This document shows, in pieces, positions 63,001 through 64,000 of a stretch of DNA of 64,000 nucleotides. The position numbers and the translations under genes are program-made. This stretch comes from an uncultured Oscillospiraceae bacterium (GTDB taxonomy: Bacteria; Bacillota; Clostridia; Oscillospirales; Oscillospiraceae), in NCBI GenBank assembly GCA_910579775.1, contig CAJTUE010000001.1, forward strand, positions 62,001 to 126,000, given 5' to 3'. Each line of letters begins with the position of its first letter. The first letter of the stretch is position 1. The notes under the pieces were generated by a model. It was not told where the DNA came from and did no database searches. It worked only from the letters and a program-made list of their open reading frames with translations.

Positions 63001-64000
63001 GGTAGCCATTGCCACCGGCGACGGCTTCTCCGCCGTGATCACCAAGCGCGTGGAAGCGGGCAAGCAGACGACTACCTTCCATGTGATCGAAAGCACCGAC
63101 TATAGCACCGACGGCAGCGGCAACCAGACTGCCGCCGGAGCCAGCACCACCACCAAGACGGAAGAGGATGAATGGAAGGCCAAGCTGGCTGAGCTGGGCC
63201 TCTCCCTGGAGATGACCCCGGCTCAGGCAAACGCCCAGGGCTTCCGCAAGCTGGTGGTCAAGGCTGATCCCGTGGTATTGGATGGGGTGAGCGTTGTCAC
63301 CACTACCACCAGCTTTATCAGCAGTGCGACTGTGACCCTCCGCGATCAGGCTGAGAGCAAGAAAAACAGCGATGCGCCCACCGCCATGACCCAGGCGGAG
63401 TGGAACGTCGTGGAGCAGGCTGCCATCAAGGCCCAGGCCGATGAAGCGGCAGGCGGAGCAAAGTCTCCCTATGGGAAGACAGAGACCGTCACCACTACCC
63501 GCAGCGAGGCCGGTGCGCAGGTTACCGCTACCGTTACCATCTACACCTATACCAACGGCGCAGACACCACCGTATACACCCGCACGGTGGAGACCGCGCC
63601 CGCCTGGGAGTTGGTCATGGTCGAGGGCGACACCGAGACCGACTACTATGAGCTTTACACCTTCGGCAACAACGCCAGCGGCCAGTTGGCCCAGGGGAAC
63701 AACAAGGTGGTCTCCGCGCCGTATCACTATCCGACTCTGGTGGATATGGGCACGGACGACGACGGTGACGCACTGGCCAGCGTGATCATGGTCAACGCCG
63801 CAGAGGATCACATGATCACCATTAAGAAGGACGGCTATATGTGGTCCTCCGGCCGCAACAGCTACGGCCAGCTGGGTAACGTAAACACATCCAACTCCAA
63901 CACCATGGTCATGGTGGGCCAGCAGTTTGTGGACGCCCGTCCGTCGCCTATCAACATGGTGAAGGGCCAGACCCTGAACATCAGTGAGTTGATCACCAAC
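2..64000 (+). CDS. Giant RCC1-propeller / Ig-like repeat protein, partial at both ends
   Basis: One uninterrupted frame of 21,333 codons fills the window; the start and stop lie outside it. I translated every line and found no in-frame stop. The product is a tandem array of seven-bladed RCC1-type propellers, each followed by an Ig-like module of BIG_2 style. RCC1 propellers are protein-binding folds; the bacterial member BLIP-II binds beta-lactamases. The Ig-like modules are typical of bacterial surface proteins. The residue mix is rich in Gly, Asn, Asp, Ala and Thr and poor in Cys, except in a few metal-site-like loops, which suits an extracellular protein. No catalytic motif, transmembrane segment, signal peptide or LPXTG sorting motif is seen. 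A giant surface or secreted adhesive fibre is my inference; ligand and anchoring are unknown. Residue number equals (position + 1)/3 for the first base of a codon. Confidence 0.97.
50..2917 (+). repeat. Unit 1: seven-bladed RCC1 propeller plus Ig-like module
   Basis: The blade cores (the G of D-G-x-V-Y/W or its equivalent) lie near 110, 310, 1570, 1735, 2025, 2210 and 2400. Blade 1 is canonical (KADGTVWAWGDNAQGQLG). Blade 2 is weak (REVYVVGG) and is followed by a 387-residue insert listed separately. Blade 6 is degenerate (LTAFGSNDFKQL). The Ig-like module spans about 2516-2917, with GGFNLIT near 2663 and STDESMVRV near 2744, and closes with FRVTIRG. Module borders here and in later units are good to about 30 bases. 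Confidence 0.85.
341..1501 (+). other. Unrecognised 387-residue insert domain between blades 2 and 3 of unit 1
   Basis: This stretch shows none of the blade or Ig-like motifs. It is rich in Tyr, Trp, Asp and Glu. Its first part is likely mixed alpha/beta, with a helical stretch near 590-690. It contains seven Cys codons, at 704, 734, 1190, 1220, 1268, 1283 and 1412. Two of these form CGNDAC at 1268-1285. CQAGH at 1412-1426 and a His-rich NPHHPHSS near 740 suggest a possible metal site. I do not recognise the family. RCC1 blade syntax resumes at NIVDVAAGADHMLAL near 1514, so the insert sits in a propeller loop and does not break the array. Confidence 0.6.
2918..5281 (+). repeat. Unit 2: seven-bladed RCC1 propeller plus Ig-like module
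   Basis: Blade cores lie near 3005, 3200, 3655, 3890, 4150, 4540 and 4765. Blades 3, 4 and 6 end in the full GQLG signature; blade 7 is degenerate (GTVWFSGTNSHREG). Between blades 2 and 3 there is a loop of about 150 residues (3240-3600). A short acidic run, DATDSDRD, lies near 4451 before blade 6. The Ig-like module spans 4982-5281, with QFNLIQ near 5063 and SSDETIAYF near 5129. Confidence 0.85.
5282..7540 (+). repeat. Unit 3: seven-bladed RCC1 propeller plus Ig-like module
   Basis: Blade cores lie near 5365, 5730, 5985, 6350, 6575, 6760 and 6985. The loops after blades 2 and 3 are aromatic and carry isolated Cys codons (5813, 6077, 6170), for example SWSYEWWNGDGCG near 6041. Blade 6 shows a local duplication of its signature, GQLANGQLGDGT near 6785. 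The Ig-like module spans 7202-7540. It lacks the GFNL motif but keeps TSDPSVAVT near 7391 and the GVGTANIMIF strand near 7454. Confidence 0.83.
7541..9901 (+). repeat. Unit 4: seven-bladed RCC1 propeller plus Ig-like module
   Basis: Blade cores lie near 7655, 7765, 7910, 8135, 8630, 8885 and 9090. The first blades are short (about 35-75 residues apart), whereas blade 5 is preceded by a Cys-containing loop. Several blades have lost the QLG tail (NYLTEL, NATNNMG). The Ig-like module spans 9446-9901, with WGFNVR near 9503. It also carries DLDANGDLE at 9782-9808, which resembles a calcium-loop spacing. Confidence 0.8.
8438..8581 (+). other. Half zinc-ribbon-like loop (CPVCG) before blade 5 of unit 4
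   Basis: A CPVCGALLD knuckle has Cys codons at 8447 and 8456. One further Cys follows at 8561 (VPCAG). The second CxxC pair of a normal zinc ribbon is therefore incomplete. The CGALLD continuation resembles CGAVLD in unit 10 and CGAAVD in unit 13, which suggests a shared origin with decay here. Metal binding is inferred and uncertain. Confidence 0.5.
9902..12301 (+). repeat. Unit 5: divergent RCC1 propeller (six clear blades) plus Ig-like module
   Basis: Clear blade cores lie near 10095, 10465, 10755, 10910, 11385 and 11590. A seventh blade is uncertain; weak candidates are ADGEFYLTS near 11288 and EADGNFWAW near 11651. Blade 2 has an unusual run of Trp, His and Tyr (WDVSHWDYHTHDEW near 10517). 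Only blades 1, 5 and 6 keep QLG. The Ig-like module spans about 11882-12301, with YYGLNLS near 11951 and SDERLFTV near 12146. Confidence 0.72.
12302..14380 (+). repeat. Unit 6: seven-bladed RCC1 propeller plus Ig-like module
   Basis: Blade cores lie near 12390, 12550, 12690, 12870, 13180, 13365 and 13575. A closing strand-like segment (DDYHALFLNN near 13745) follows blade 7, as expected if the first and last segments complete one blade. Blades 2 and 6 are degenerate (TADGQVYTAP, EEGYGYIAG). The Ig-like module spans 13951-14380, with YNSGFLLWN near 14015 and SSNNNVATAEV near 14177, closing on IIALTVVPD. Confidence 0.85.
14381..16261 (+). repeat. Unit 7: seven-bladed RCC1 propeller plus Ig-like module
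   Basis: Blade cores lie near 14495, 14665, 14880, 15085, 15310, 15525 and 15745. Blades 1-3 are textbook RCC1 repeats about 55-70 residues apart. Blade 5 is the weakest (SGYVKGYALLTG). This is one of the most compact units, at 627 residues. The Ig-like module spans 15851-16261, with NGFNLYRD near 16004 and SSADPTKFG near 16151. Confidence 0.85.
16262..18475 (+). repeat. Unit 8: seven-bladed RCC1 propeller plus Ig-like module
   Basis: Blade cores lie near 16325, 16510, 16640, 16770, 17385, 17650 and 17910. Blades 1 and 4 end in GQLG; blade 3 is reduced (GGKVLTWTDG). A 170-residue insert between blades 4 and 5 is listed separately. The Ig-like module spans 18161-18475, with LSGFNLLVN near 18239 and GDDTVATVAE near 18320. 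Confidence 0.84.
16817..17326 (+). other. 170-residue insert between blades 4 and 5 of unit 8
   Basis: This segment is rich in Ala, Val, Thr and Gln and has no blade motif. An Ala-rich first half (near 16895-17010) leads into a predicted strand-rich part with TYVSVNGTQFAYTDL near 17042 and GRLLFTIQK near 17138. It ends in a Pro/Ser linker (GLPTGPSAS near 17291) just before IRSIAAGGYTSAAV restarts the propeller. I do not recognise a family. Confidence 0.5.
18476..20560 (+). repeat. Unit 9: seven-bladed RCC1 propeller plus Ig-like module
   Basis: Blade cores lie near 18540, 18720, 19010, 19195, 19410, 19665 and 19880. This is among the most regular propellers: six blades keep Q-L-G and the seventh has K-L-G. 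The spacing between blades is 60-97 residues. The Ig-like module spans 20222-20560, with MSGFDLLKR near 20303 (the N of GFNL replaced by D) and TDKRFGVIS near 20390. Confidence 0.87.
20561..22927 (+). repeat. Unit 10: seven-bladed RCC1 propeller plus Ig-like module
   Basis: Blade cores lie near 20640, 21000, 21205, 21585, 21770, 22020 and 22285. A four-Cys loop follows blade 1. Blade 5 carries an aromatic loop with two Cys codons (21818 and 21857) and the run YFPHYYYENH near 21884. The Ig-like module spans 22562-22927, with YKGYNLHW near 22628 and SSDESIVQV near 22739, closing on FKVTVVG. Confidence 0.85.
20735..20935 (+). other. Four-Cys loop, zinc-ribbon-like but irregular, after blade 1 of unit 10
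   Basis: Cys codons lie at 20756 and 20771 (CPDLTC, spacing Cx4C) and at 20888 and 20894 (CDC, spacing CxC). The second knuckle continues as CGAVLDRDTL, close to CGAAVD in unit 13 and CGALLD in unit 4. The spacings depart from the usual CxxC pairs, so metal binding is plausible but not assured. Confidence 0.55.
23084..24676 (+). other. 531-residue mainly helical insert between blades 1 and 2 of unit 11
   Basis: The first part (23162-23640) is Ala, Leu, Gln and Asp rich with heptad-like spacing (AIQDAQAAIGDA, MSNLATLASSLTAIQGRIDAL), consistent with long helices. A short strand-like bridge near 23700-23790 (FEYTLRYDMNGKVV) leads into a second helical part (23800-24060) that includes QTLRANLDIAQSAYLKARADL. 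A leucine-rich fragment follows. The form suggests a helical arm projecting from the propeller. Blade syntax resumes with GRGRLGAGTYHNP near 24674. I do not recognise the family of the helical part. Confidence 0.65.
24071..24490 (+). other. BspA-like leucine-rich repeat fragment inside the unit 11 insert
   Basis: The segment LTISEGYKVIRVGAFQNSKL, starting near 24299, fits the LRR_5 pattern of BspA-type proteins (I-x-x-G-A-F-x-x-x-x-L-x-x-I). It continues into QTINF. A weaker second copy, YASSALRRVNITLE, starts near 24446. Only one or two repeats are present, so this is a remnant or a capped short LRR and not a full solenoid. In the family such repeats mediate adhesion; no role is demonstrable here. 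Confidence 0.5.
25685..25990 (+). other. About 100-residue helical insert between blades 5 and 6 of unit 11
   Basis: Residues AYAVENLYALMVDYFGTYPD (starting near 25736) and then EEKIMLSKLQALAYIRDL (starting near 25820) read as two amphipathic helices. They are followed by a Gly/Asn-rich return to the propeller. No family is recognised. This blade 5-6 position is also used by inserts in units 12, 21, 22, 25 and 27. Confidence 0.5.
26867..28849 (+). repeat. Unit 12: seven-bladed RCC1 propeller plus Ig-like module
   Basis: Blade cores lie near 26935, 27135, 27310, 27480, 27670, 28100 and 28320. The first five blades are the purest RCC1 repeats in the window: all end in GQLG and they are 56-67 residues apart, matching the usual RCC1 repeat length. 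A 143-residue gap before blade 6 holds two Cys codons (27911 and 27971) in an acidic stretch. The Ig-like module spans about 28490-28849, with YNGFNVFYP near 28553. Confidence 0.88.
28850..31249 (+). repeat. Unit 13: seven-bladed RCC1 propeller plus Ig-like module
   Basis: Blade cores lie near 28915, 29205, 29375, 29610, 29915, 30255 and 30490. Blade 1 is followed by a two-CxxC loop. Blade 7 has its GQL signature displaced by a short insertion (NNATTANGDTILGQL). The Ig-like module spans 30770-31249 and is one of the longer ones, with YNSGFSLYP near 30830 and SNPDITRVDV near 30953. Confidence 0.84.
29021..29134 (+). other. Zinc-ribbon-like loop (two CxxC) after blade 1 of unit 13
   Basis: Cys codons at 29033 and 29042 form CGNC, and those at 29096 and 29105 form CWTC, with 17 residues between the pairs. 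This is the layout of a small zinc ribbon or rubredoxin-type knuckle pair. The second pair runs into CGAAVDK. The loop extends from the blade just after a PVQVVAG strand. Zn(II) or Fe(II) coordination is the expected property of such a motif, but which metal binds cannot be read from sequence. Confidence 0.72.
31250..33424 (+). repeat. Unit 14: seven-bladed RCC1 propeller plus Ig-like module
   Basis: Blade cores lie near 31310, 31635, 31805, 31990, 32220, 32500 and 32740. Blades 2-4 are canonical. Blade 5 is reached through a short helix-like stretch (TADQLEAAQQKVWGWG near 32189). The Ig-like module spans about 33047-33424. It lacks GFNL but keeps TDPTIAVV near 33209 and closes on VMQVEVYP. 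Confidence 0.83.
33425..36199 (+). repeat. Unit 15: seven-bladed RCC1 propeller plus Ig-like module
   Basis: Blade cores lie near 33490, 33805, 34170, 34705, 34960, 35135 and 35385. Blade 2 carries a Cys/His-rich loop. Blade 3 carries a long His/Tyr-rich loop (HYCSGSYHHGNWDHGYAYD near 34286). Blade 4 has an inserted loop between GINSKG and ALGDG. The Ig-like module spans 35741-36199, with TNLYRTSG near 35888 and SSDESILAV near 36041. Confidence 0.83.
33866..33952 (+). other. Dense Cys/His/Trp loop on blade 2 of unit 15
   Basis: Within 13 residues (WCHHGCYWCSHCWC follows the Trp at 33887) there are five Cys codons, at 33890, 33902, 33911, 33920 and 33926, and three His codons, at 33893, 33896 and 33917. 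The surrounding residues are aromatic (TYEYLYEW before, VAEYW after). The rest of this huge protein is almost free of Cys, so the concentration is striking. The spacing (Cx3C, CxxC, CxxC, CxC) would suit a metal cluster or disulfide knot. I recognise no named family. Confidence 0.6.
36200..38104 (+). repeat. Unit 16: seven-bladed RCC1 propeller plus divergent Ig-like module
   Basis: Blade cores lie near 36280, 36470, 36635, 36850, 37165, 37380 and 37575. Blades 1, 2 and 7 end in GQLG; blades 3-6 are degenerate (GYAYGWGATN, GYVYTFGSMP, GSLFAIGSGA, GHVFQWGGNT). The Ig-like module spans about 37688-38104. It lacks both signature motifs in recognisable form but closes with a typical strand, GYTAQIRVAFFD. 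Confidence 0.78.
38105..40114 (+). repeat. Unit 17: seven-bladed RCC1 propeller plus Ig-like module
   Basis: Blade cores lie near 38245, 38425, 38890, 39045, 39235, 39420 and 39610. The gap between blades 2 and 3 is about 155 residues and is rich in Tyr, Asn and Asp. Blade 6 is degenerate (GEVYHWKNVSG). An acidic calcium-loop-like segment follows blade 7. The Ig-like module spans about 39782-40114, with KNIISIADDG near 39971, and closes on GVVTVHVNR. Confidence 0.8.
39662..39715 (+). other. Calcium-loop-like acidic segment in unit 17
   Basis: DQNGDGVGDDRD at 39674-39709 places Asp or Asn at positions 1, 3, 5, 9 and 12, with Gly at 6, as in EF-hand-like and thrombospondin type 3 loops (D-x-N-x-D-G-x-x-D-x-x-D). 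It directly precedes the Ig-like module, where a bound calcium ion could stiffen the joint. Function is inferred from spacing only. Confidence 0.5.
40115..42001 (+). repeat. Unit 18: seven-bladed RCC1 propeller plus Ig-like module
   Basis: Blade cores lie near 40200, 40430, 40605, 40805, 41065, 41245 and 41475. All seven blades keep the W/F/S-G-x-N/D core, and most keep G-Q-L/V. The Ig-like module spans 41666-42001 and is atypical: it has an N-terminal leucine-rich stretch (QYLTLTDLALLLDN near 41693), then TSVPIVDVTEV near 41804, closing on VTFTLIVTR. Confidence 0.84.
42002..44005 (+). repeat. Unit 19: RCC1 propeller (six clear blades, weak seventh) plus Ig-like module
   Basis: Blade cores lie near 42085, 42270, 42535, 42760, 42935 and 43185, with a weak seventh at 43620 (IADGTLFNSANP). 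Blade 3 is degenerate (GTLYLFQYAA). Between blades 6 and 7 lies a helical stretch listed separately. The Ig-like module spans about 43646-44005, with HFYLNLLRN near 43712 and SSNMVQFTS near 43787. Confidence 0.76.
43304..43600 (+). other. Helical insert before blade 7 of unit 19
   Basis: Runs such as EDEIMAFLDHYGFDALVGYL (starting near 43352) and ETLSADLMSLDEVEEV (starting near 43457) read as amphipathic helices. They are followed by a basic patch, TRSVRRTAARNQAQLF near 43526, that stands out in an acidic protein. No family is recognised. Confidence 0.5.
44006..45940 (+). repeat. Unit 20: seven-bladed RCC1 propeller plus Ig-like module
   Basis: Blade cores lie near 44070, 44265, 44460, 44800, 45000, 45145 and 45435. 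Blade 5 is degenerate after WVFG (SLTEGRSATG); the rest keep the Gly-x-Leu-Gly turn or a close variant. The Ig-like module spans 45641-45940, with WDGFNLINA near 45710 and LNEDVAKVV near 45782. It is one of the clearest examples of the GFNL motif. Confidence 0.86.
45941..49066 (+). repeat. Unit 21: seven-bladed RCC1 propeller, MPA repeats, then Ig-like module
   Basis: Blade cores lie near 46060, 46275, 46440, 46605, 46830, 47320 and 47515. A 162-residue gap separates blades 5 and 6 (46862-47300) and holds a Thr/Val-rich strand pair (DKVITETVIPG near 47144). The propeller is followed by a set of three strand-rich repeats not seen elsewhere in the window. The Ig-like module spans about 48716-49066, with HLGFNAYGP near 48830 and STNPNVASV near 48896. 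Confidence 0.82.
47651..48715 (+). other. Three divergent 'F-x-M-P-A-x-D-V' strand-rich repeats
   Basis: Three segments of about 90-120 residues each end in a related motif: FQMPAEDVTIVI at 47966, TFVMGVTDDNQNIQFVIE at 48287 (degenerate) and TFVMPADDVDVKVEF at 48668. The 'TFxMPAxDVxVxxxF' ending is common in extracellular repeat domains of Clostridia, related to InlB B-type repeats. The copies share little else, so duplication is old. They lengthen the linker between propeller 21 and its Ig-like module. Function is probably structural; this is inference. Confidence 0.65.
50108..50272 (+). repeat. Thr-Glu-Pro repeat linker, two blocks of six
   Basis: Six consecutive EPT triplets (50108-50161), a DPEAST spacer (50162-50179) and six more EPT triplets (50180-50233) are followed by an E/P/K-rich tail. 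At DNA level this is a 9-base repeat with synonymous variation (gag/gaa, ccc/cct/ccg, acc/act/acg), so it is a low-complexity coding repeat and not a microsatellite of identical copies. Such Pro-rich repeats act as stiff spacers in Gram-positive extracellular proteins. It is the only such linker in the window. Confidence 0.9.
50273..50998 (+). other. Unrecognised 242-residue domain after the TEP linker
   Basis: The segment opens with AYAYRNVGTGRYYNAATGEI, starting near 50291. It continues with strand-like stretches (DDIVYRGQIIHKGDIITLDG, starting near 50462) and YLEGYVEIYSRDKKLLGYVP near 50729. It is beta-rich with many Tyr, Gly and Ile residues. It lacks RCC1 and Ig-like motifs and ends where blade 6 (LQVAYNDSHLWSVG) resumes. 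No family is recognised. Confidence 0.5.
52112..53965 (+). repeat. Unit 23: seven-bladed RCC1 propeller plus Ig-like module
   Basis: Blade cores lie near 52175, 52370, 52680, 52840, 53055, 53245 and 53435. This is the shortest complete unit (618 residues). Blade 5 (NLYGWGRINNAF) has lost its QLG turn. The Ig-like module spans about 53549-53965, with TGFNLLG near 53702, LDPQVATVNAAG near 53813 and a closing LQFKIRVATP. Confidence 0.85.
53966..55996 (+). repeat. Unit 24: zinc-ribbon-like loop, seven-bladed RCC1 propeller, Ig-like module
   Basis: Blade cores lie near 54195, 54535, 54780, 54930, 55075, 55260 and 55535. The middle blades are degenerate (GDAFIWGSIG, GAMMTWDNTR, KVYAVGSQTT). A two-CxxC loop lies between the previous Ig-like module and blade 1. 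The Ig-like module spans about 55640-55996, with YFNVYNE near 55793 and STDESVVKV near 55856. Confidence 0.83.
53972..54085 (+). other. Zinc-ribbon-like loop (two CxxC) before blade 1 of unit 24
   Basis: Cys codons at 53993 and 54002 form CDAC, and those at 54059 and 54068 form CTKC, with 18 residues between the pairs. The second pair continues CGADI, like the other ribbons in this protein. Unlike those, which are loops after a blade, this one sits at the Ig-to-propeller junction. It could act as a rigid metal-bound joint. The coordinating role is inferred from motif spacing. Confidence 0.7.
57080..58981 (+). other. 634-residue helical insert between blades 5 and 6 of unit 25
   Basis: Long Ala/Glu/Gln/Lys-rich runs with heptad-like spacing occupy about 57640-57930 (ELEELNAASKALTDAQTA; KAQDAAEAAQSAAMQAQTKL), 58100-58220 and 58340-58540 (DMQLEQFSTLTAHQDLAKAN). 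Non-helical bridges at about 57960-58090 and 58240-58340 separate them. A further helix lies near 58740-58960. The pattern suggests antiparallel coiled-coil arms protruding from one propeller. Lys and Arg are much more frequent here than elsewhere in the protein. No named family is recognised. Confidence 0.68.
57992..58087 (+). repeat. Tandem 48-base coding duplication in the unit 25 insert
   Basis: Two adjacent 16-codon copies, YLDKDGNIAASVADRV and YLDKDGNPAATEADRV, differ at four residues and several synonymous sites. A shortened third copy (HVDGTEK) follows. The D-K-D-G-N core is acidic and turn-forming. It is one of very few recognisable short-range duplications in the window. Confidence 0.85.
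59693..61969 (+). repeat. Unit 26: seven-bladed RCC1 propeller plus Ig-like module
   Basis: Blade cores lie near 59740, 60025, 60200, 60465, 60730, 61045 and 61255. Blades 2, 3, 4 and 7 are canonical. After blade 7 a charged stretch of about 80 residues (61319-61564, with EDIYVKDENGDPILENDPSK near 61358) leads into the Ig-like module at about 61565-61969. That module has LDDSVASLG near 61703 and no GFNL. Confidence 0.82.
61970..64000 (+). repeat. Unit 27: seven-bladed RCC1 propeller; Ig-like module cut by the window end
   Basis: Blade cores lie near 62075, 62265, 62440, 62615, 62815, 63655 and 63835. Blade 4 is degenerate (GTVWQLPKNI). A 259-residue insert separates blades 5 and 6. From about 63938 the sequence INMVKGQTLNISELITN matches the first strand of an Ig-like module, as in HENQTLTLDLSKI of unit 6. 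The array therefore continues past 64000. Confidence 0.82.
62864..63640 (+). other. 259-residue Thr-rich insert between blades 5 and 6 of unit 27
   Basis: Thr-rich strand-like stretches (VVTTTTSFISSATVTLRD near 63293; KTETVTTTRSEAG near 63476; TATVTIYTYTNG near 63527) flank two Ala/Glu/Lys-rich helical runs (EEDEWKAKLAELGLSLEM near 63161 and QAEWNVVEQAAIKAQADEAA near 63392). A partial blade-like strand (VVAIATGDGFSAVITKR near 63002) lies just after its start. The order suggests a projecting strand-helix-strand stalk. No family is recognised. Confidence 0.5.

Noticed and set aside
2..64000. Eukaryotic RCC1 or UVR8-type gene
   Set aside because: There are no introns over 64 kb, Ig-like modules of bacterial type alternate with the propellers, and the TEP linker and MPA repeats are bacterial in style.

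Overview
The window is the interior of one giant protein-coding gene. Reading the + strand in the frame whose codons begin at position 2, I translated all 21,333 codons (2-64000) and met no stop codon. Neither the true start nor the true stop lies in the window. The visible part alone would be a protein of roughly 2.2-2.3 MDa (my estimate). There is no intergenic space, promoter, ribosome binding site, terminator, RNA gene, mobile element or CRISPR array. All other open frames are shadows of this gene, including antisense frames up to 11.7 kb long.

The protein is a tandem array of composite units. Each unit is an RCC1-type seven-bladed beta-propeller (blade core A-x-G-x-x-H/F-x-x-A-L-x-x-D-G-x-V-Y/W-x-W-G-x-N-x-x-G-Q-L-G) followed by a bacterial Ig-like module. 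The Ig-like module often carries a GFNL-type motif and a 'S-x-D-E-S-V-x-x-V' motif like that of the BIG_2 family. I count 27 consecutive propellers. In 25 of them I can place seven blades clearly, in one (unit 19) the seventh is weak, and in one (unit 5) six are clear and one is uncertain. Plain units are about 620-800 residues (about 1.9-2.4 kb). Longer units carry extra domains inside propeller loops or before the Ig-like module.

Layout: units 1-10 (50-22927) are mostly plain. The exceptions are a 387-residue unrecognised insert in unit 1, a 170-residue insert in unit 8 and Cys-containing loops in units 1, 4 and 10. Unit 11 (22928-26866) carries a 531-residue helical insert with a BspA-like leucine-rich fragment. 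Units 12-20 (26867-45940) are regular, with a two-CxxC zinc-ribbon-like loop in unit 13 and a dense Cys/His loop in unit 15. Unit 21 adds three 'F-x-M-P-A-x-D-V' repeats. Unit 22 contains a Thr-Glu-Pro repeat linker followed by an unrecognised domain. Unit 24 opens with a second two-CxxC loop. Unit 25 carries a 634-residue helical insert. The window ends as the Ig-like module of unit 27 begins, so the array continues on both sides.

Organism: an uninterrupted intron-free frame, moderately high GC, Ig-like modules, 'MPAxDV' repeats, a BspA-like fragment and a TEP linker all suggest a bacterium, most likely a Gram-positive gut-type Clostridia (Oscillospirales-like) species. This is inference from domain style, not a database match. 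A secreted or surface-anchored adhesive or ligand-binding fibre is the most economical reading. No catalytic domain, transmembrane segment, signal peptide or sortase motif is visible, and the cellular location must be read from the missing ends.
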